The position numbers were made by a program, and so were the translations under genes. The notes under the pieces are model-generated. The model was not told where the DNA came from. It searched no databases and was given only the letters and a program-made list of their open reading frames with translations. This document shows positions 61,258 through 64,000 of a DNA stretch of 64,000 nt, in pieces (position 1 is the stretch's first letter; the number at the start of each line of letters is the position of its first letter). Source of the stretch: Thiotrichaceae bacterium (lineage in GTDB: Bacteria; Pseudomonadota; Gammaproteobacteria; Beggiatoales; Beggiatoaceae); the NCBI GenBank assembly GCA_011391085.1, contig JAABRD010000014.1:37708-101707 (forward strand), written 5' to 3'.

Positions 61258-61582
61258 TATTAATATTCCTCATCACTTGTACCCCCCCTGCCCCCCCGTA
61301 CACGGGGGGGTGACTCCCCCTGCGTGCGGGGGGGTGACTCCCCCCGCGGGCGGGGGGGTGACTCCCCCCGCGGGCGGAGGGGTGACTCCCCCCGCGGGCG
61401 GAGGGGTGACTCCCCCCGCGGGCGGAGGGGTGACTCCCCCCCGCGGGCGGAGGGGTGACTCCCCCCGCGGGCGGAGGGGTGACTCCCCCCCGCGGGCGGG
61501 GGGTGACTCCCCCCGCCCGCGGGGGAGTCACCCCCCCGTGTACGGGGGGCAGGGGGGGTACAAATGAGAAGGAATATTACTA
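61258..61582. mobile_element. Large MITE2 copy with internal 24-bp tandem array
   Basis: Ends TATTAATATTCCTCATCACT and the inverse AGAAGGAATATTACTA, flanked by TA (61256-61257, 61583-61584). From about 61305 to 61545 the core is a tandem array of GGAGGGGTGACTCCCCCCGC plus GGGC (24 bases), with unit-to-unit length change in the C and G runs. Three open frames across it code only Gly/Pro-rich low complexity and are not genes. Confidence 0.8.
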
Positions 61583-61612
61583 TATTACCCTACCTATAGA
61601 TGGAGAATCAAC

Positions 61613-61693
61613 ATGCAAAGAACATTTTGGAGGTTTTGGAAACTCCTCAGGTCAATTCTAATCACTTATTCTCGCCTCTATAAAATAAGTTAA
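61613..61693 (+). CDS. Candidate micro-ORF, 26 residues, cationic
   Basis: An ATG with GGAG seven bases before it opens a 26-codon frame coding MQRTFWRFWKLLRSILITYS followed by RLYKIS. The peptide is amphipathic, with seven basic and no acidic residues, and could bind membranes. It lies alone between the MITE2 and the hoxF promoter. It may be a real micro-protein, the remnant start of a lost gene, or chance. Nothing similar occurs elsewhere in the window. Confidence 0.3.
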   Translation: MQRTFWRFWKLLRSILITYSRLYKIS

Positions 61694-61900
61694 ATCCACA
61701 GCCAACTTGCAATTTTGTTGACTGATAAATTTCCTACCTGTCATATTTCAAAAAAACTAGATACACAAGTTGGGCAGTTTATCAGAAGGTTTATTTAGAT
61801 TCAACAAAACGTTAAAAATTAGAGTAGAGGGTTTAGCCGCAATACTATTCGGTTAAGAAATTATCTATATAAATCCAAACAGCACATAAAAAGATTTTGC

Positions 61901-61933
61901 CACTATTGACAAATATCAAAATAGTGTTATCAT
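61901..61933 (+). promoter_or_regulatory. hoxF promoter with overlapping dyad
   Basis: TTGACA (61906-61911), a perfect -35 box, and TATCAT (61928-61933) are 16 bases apart. The inverted repeat CACTATT (61901-61907) and AATAGTG (61920-61926), with 12 bases between arms, overlaps the -35 and spacer, where a repressor or activator could bind. The likely transcription start is about 30 bases before the hoxF start codon. GGAGG at 61963-61967 is the ribosome site. Confidence 0.5.
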
Positions 61934-61972
61934 TAGATTTAGTTCAACATCATCAAAAAATTGGAGGCATCC

Positions 61973-63772
61973 TTGTCAACATCTAACCTAACCACTCTTC
62001 CATCGTTCATCCAAGACGTTGTCCAAGCCTATCAAGGCCGGCCGTCTTACTTGCTACAAATGTTATGGCGAGTACAGGAACGATTAACATGTATCCCGGC
62101 CGCAGCCATTGATAGCTTGGCCAAACAATTGAATTTATCGCACGCCCAGGTCGAAGGCGTCGCTAGATTCTATAGCTTTTTCCATGAGACACCGCGTGGA
62201 CAATATGATATTCTCTGGAGTGACAACATCATTGAACATCATCAAGGCAAATCAGAATTGATGACCACGATGATGCAAAAACTAGGTGTCCAACTGGGCA
62301 AACCGAGGGCGGATGGCCGGGTTACCATTGACAACACGGCTTGTATTGGCATGAGTGACCAAGGGTCTGCCCTTTTGGTCAATGGTTTTCCCATCACGCG
62401 CCTGAGTAAAACGAAAGTCAACAAGATAGTGGAACTGATAGAAGCCCAAGTTCCTCTAGCTGATTGGCCCACCGATTTTTTCCAGGTGCGCAATAATATT
62501 CAACGTAAACACCTGTTATTAGGGGAAGACTTTGAATCAGGGGCGGCCTTGAAAGTCATGCAAGTCAAGGGCGCCGAGGCAACTTTAGCGGACATTGACA
62601 AATCTGGATTACGCGGTTGTGGCGGTGCCGGTTTCAAAACGGGACTCAAGTGGAAATTATGCAGAGATGCCCCGGGCAAAGAACACTACGTGATTTGTAA
62701 TGCTGACGAAGGTGAACCTGGTACTTTTAAAGACCGAGTCCTCCTCCAAGCCTATCCTGATGTCGTCTTTGAAGGCATGACCCTTTGCGCCAAAATCATT
62801 GGGGCCCGGAAAGGATTTGTCTATTTACGTGGAGAATATCGTTATCTCCTCTCCGCATTAGAAACGACTCTGCAAAAACGACGTAGTCAGGGACTGTTAG
62901 GGGATCACATTTTGGGCGACCCGAATTTTTCCTTTGATATTGAGATTCATCTAGGTGCAGGTGCCTATATTTGTGGCGCAGAAATGGCCCTCATTGAATC
63001 CTTAGAAGGCAAACGTGGGACCGCTTGGAAACGTCCGCCCCCGTTTCCTGTCACTCAGGGATATTTAAATCAACCCACGGTGGTCAACAATGTGGAAACC
63101 TTTGCCTTAGCCGCGAAAGTCCTCCTACAAGGGGCCGAACAGTTTGCCCAATTGGGCACCGCGCAATCCAAAGGTACCAAATTAATCAGTGTTAGTGGCG
63201 ACTGTGACCGGCCTGGCATCTATGAATTTCCCTTTGGCGTCACCGTCCGCGAAGTGCTTCTGGCATGTGGGGCAAATCAGACGCAGGCGGTACAAAATGC
63301 GGGACCTGCGGGACGTTGCGTTTCCGAGGCTGAATTTGACCGCCGCCTGTGTTTTGAAGACCTCAACACCACGGGTTCCTTTATGATATTTGACCGCACC
63401 CGTGATATGTTAGACGTGGTACAAAACTTTGCCCGCTTCTTTGTTCATGAGAGTTGCGGTTTTTGTACACCCTGTCGTGTGGGAACGTCTATCATCGAAA
63501 ACTTGGTAGAGAAGATTCACCATGGCAATGGAACGCAAGGGGATTTGAAAGACTTGAGTCACATCAGTTATGTGATGAAGGCCACTAGCAATTGTGGACT
63601 GGGTATGACGGCAACGAATCACATTGAAGACACGTTGCAAAAGTTTCCCCAAACTTACGAGAAGCGGTTAAAATGGTCATTGGGTCTGTCACCCAGTTTT
63701 GATTTGGAAGGGTCGTTAGAGGAGGCACGAAAACTAGCGGCAATGTCCAATCAGGTTGCAGAAGCGGCCTAG
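61973..63772 (+). CDS. hoxF: NAD-reducing hydrogenase diaphorase subunit HoxF
   Basis: 599 residues from the TTG at 61973, set by GGAGG five bases upstream; a TTG at 61961 overlaps that site. HoxF passes electrons between the hydrogenase module and NAD through FMN. The N-terminal 150 residues are NuoE-like, the rest NuoF-like, the fused layout and length (about 600) of HoxF in bidirectional [NiFe] hydrogenases. FMN site: LRGCGGAGFKTGLKW; NADH site: GAGAYICGAEMALIESLEGK; [4Fe-4S] ligands: ESCGFCTPCRVG (near 492-503) and SNCGLG. In the NuoE-like part ACIGMSDQG keeps one cysteine of the usual pair (CIGxC), and the other is Ser, so that [2Fe-2S] site looks incomplete. hoxU, hoxY and hoxH would be expected beyond the window edge. 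Confidence 0.9.
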   Translation: MSTSNLTTLPSFIQDVVQAYQGRPSYLLQMLWRVQERLTCIPAAAIDSLAKQLNLSHAQVEGVARFYSFFHETPRGQYDILWSDNIIEHHQGKSELMTTMMQKLGVQLGKPRADGRVTIDNTACIGMSDQGSALLVNGFPITRLSKTKVNKIVELIEAQVPLADWPTDFFQVRNNIQRKHLLLGEDFESGAALKVMQVKGAEATLADIDKSGLRGCGGAGFKTGLKWKLCRDAPGKEHYVICNADEGEPGTFKDRVLLQAYPDVVFEGMTLCAKIIGARKGFVYLRGEYRYLLSALETTLQKRRSQGLLGDHILGDPNFSFDIEIHLGAGAYICGAEMALIESLEGKRGTAWKRPPPFPVTQGYLNQPTVVNNVETFALAAKVLLQGAEQFAQLGTAQSKGTKLISVSGDCDRPGIYEFPFGVTVREVLLACGANQTQAVQNAGPAGRCVSEAEFDRRLCFEDLNTTGSFMIFDRTRDMLDVVQNFARFFVHESCGFCTPCRVGTSIIENLVEKIHHGNGTQGDLKDLSHISYVMKATSNCGLGMTATNHIEDTLQKFPQTYEKRLKWSLGLSPSFDLEGSLEEARKLAAMSNQVAEAA

Positions 63773-63852
63773 TTAACAACTGGTTGGGATGTGCAAGCAC
63801 GGAGAAAAACTTAGTTTCTTACTACCTTACTTTTCACGAGAATTTGGAGTTT

Positions 63853-64000
63853 GGAGTACGGAATTTATTCCGTGTTTTGGAGTACGGAATTTATTCTGTG
63901 TTTTGGAGTACGGAATTTATTCCGTGTTTTGGAGTACGGAATTTATTCTGTGTTTTGGAGTACGGAATTTATTCCGTGTTTTGGAGTACGGAATTTATTC
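63853..64000. repeat. Tandem 26-bp array GGAGTACGGAATTTATTCCG, running off the window
   Basis: Six units of GGAGTACGGAATTTATTCCG plus TGTTTT (26 bases) start at 63853 and continue past the right edge. Units alternate between ATTCCGTG and ATTCTGTG, so the true repeat is a 52-base dimer. Each unit contains the palindrome CGGAATTTATTCCG. The same unit is inside the element at 9363. Confidence 0.9.

Noticed and set aside
60953..61567. Gly/Pro/Arg-rich open frames on both strands, resembling collagen-like proteins
   Set aside because: They are produced by the 24-bp GC-rich array of the MITE2 at 61258; frames exist on both strands and code only the repeat.
1..64000. Transposase, integrase or phage genes
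   Set aside because: None were found; all mobile elements here are non-coding and depend on enzymes encoded elsewhere.

Overview
ORGANISM. The window looks like chromosomal DNA of a gammaproteobacterium. It carries gammaproteobacterial gene orders (yibN-secB-gpsA; rapZ next to a PTS IIA gene and enzyme I; ccmD-ccmE-ccmF) and DUF2333 and DUF945 families. A persulfide-type ArsR/DUF2892/rhodanese operon, a HoxF subunit, an NB-ARC protein, toxin-antitoxin genes and a very heavy load of short inverted repeats point to a filamentous or giant sulfur oxidiser of the Beggiatoaceae type (Beggiatoa, Thioploca, Thiomargarita). That placement is inference, not proof. LAYOUT. 1-6.1 kb: a GNAT acetyltransferase cut by the window edge, a DUF1963 protein, and two exported proteins, the second a beta-propeller with two copies of a C-terminal domain. 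6.2-9.4 kb: a CAT-anticodon tRNA, then arsR-DUF2892-yibN, secB and gpsA. 9.5-13.1 kb: accA and priA. 13.4-15.4 kb: a toxin-antitoxin patch with two pairs and an orphan antitoxin. 15.4-18.1 kb: ccmDEF. 18.4-21.5 kb: a membrane TPR protein and an ABC-2 permease. 21.9-29.4 kb: a 1363-residue exported protein, a retropepsin-like protease, a proline-rich exported protein and a DUF945 protein. 30-35.7 kb: glucan phosphorylase, a coiled-coil exported protein, proline iminopeptidase and a small unknown. 35.9-39.5 kb: hisD and a HAD hydrolase fused to two degenerate HisB-like domains. 40-46 kb: rsmA, a macro-domain protein, an AEC transporter, a DUF2333 protein and an NB-ARC NTPase. 46.4-50.6 kb: rapZ, a PTS IIA gene, enzyme I (no HPr gene between them) and prmB. 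51.4-57.4 kb: a glycosyltransferase and an RND efflux pair. 57.6-61.2 kb: ygfZ, a metallo-beta-lactamase-fold hydrolase and three small genes. 61.6-64 kb: a possible micro-ORF, a promoter and hoxF. REPEATS. Almost every gap is filled with short non-coding repeats. The best resolved family (here MITE1) has ends reading GGTAGTGATGCAATGTGGGT and is flanked by 8-bp target duplications, exact in six of the copies. A second family (MITE2, GC-rich interior, ends TAGTAATATTC) sits between TA dinucleotides. Copies of each are found inside the other, and some supply stop codons to neighbouring genes. A heptamer array (GGATAGT) begins at the stop codons of three genes. No transposase gene is present. HOW THE GENES WORK TOGETHER. 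Most genes are housekeeping and unlinked. The clearest functional units are the persulfide-sensing operon, secB-gpsA, ccmDEF, rapZ-PTS, the RND pair and hoxF. The most unusual single gene is the HAD-HisB-HisB fusion next to hisD.
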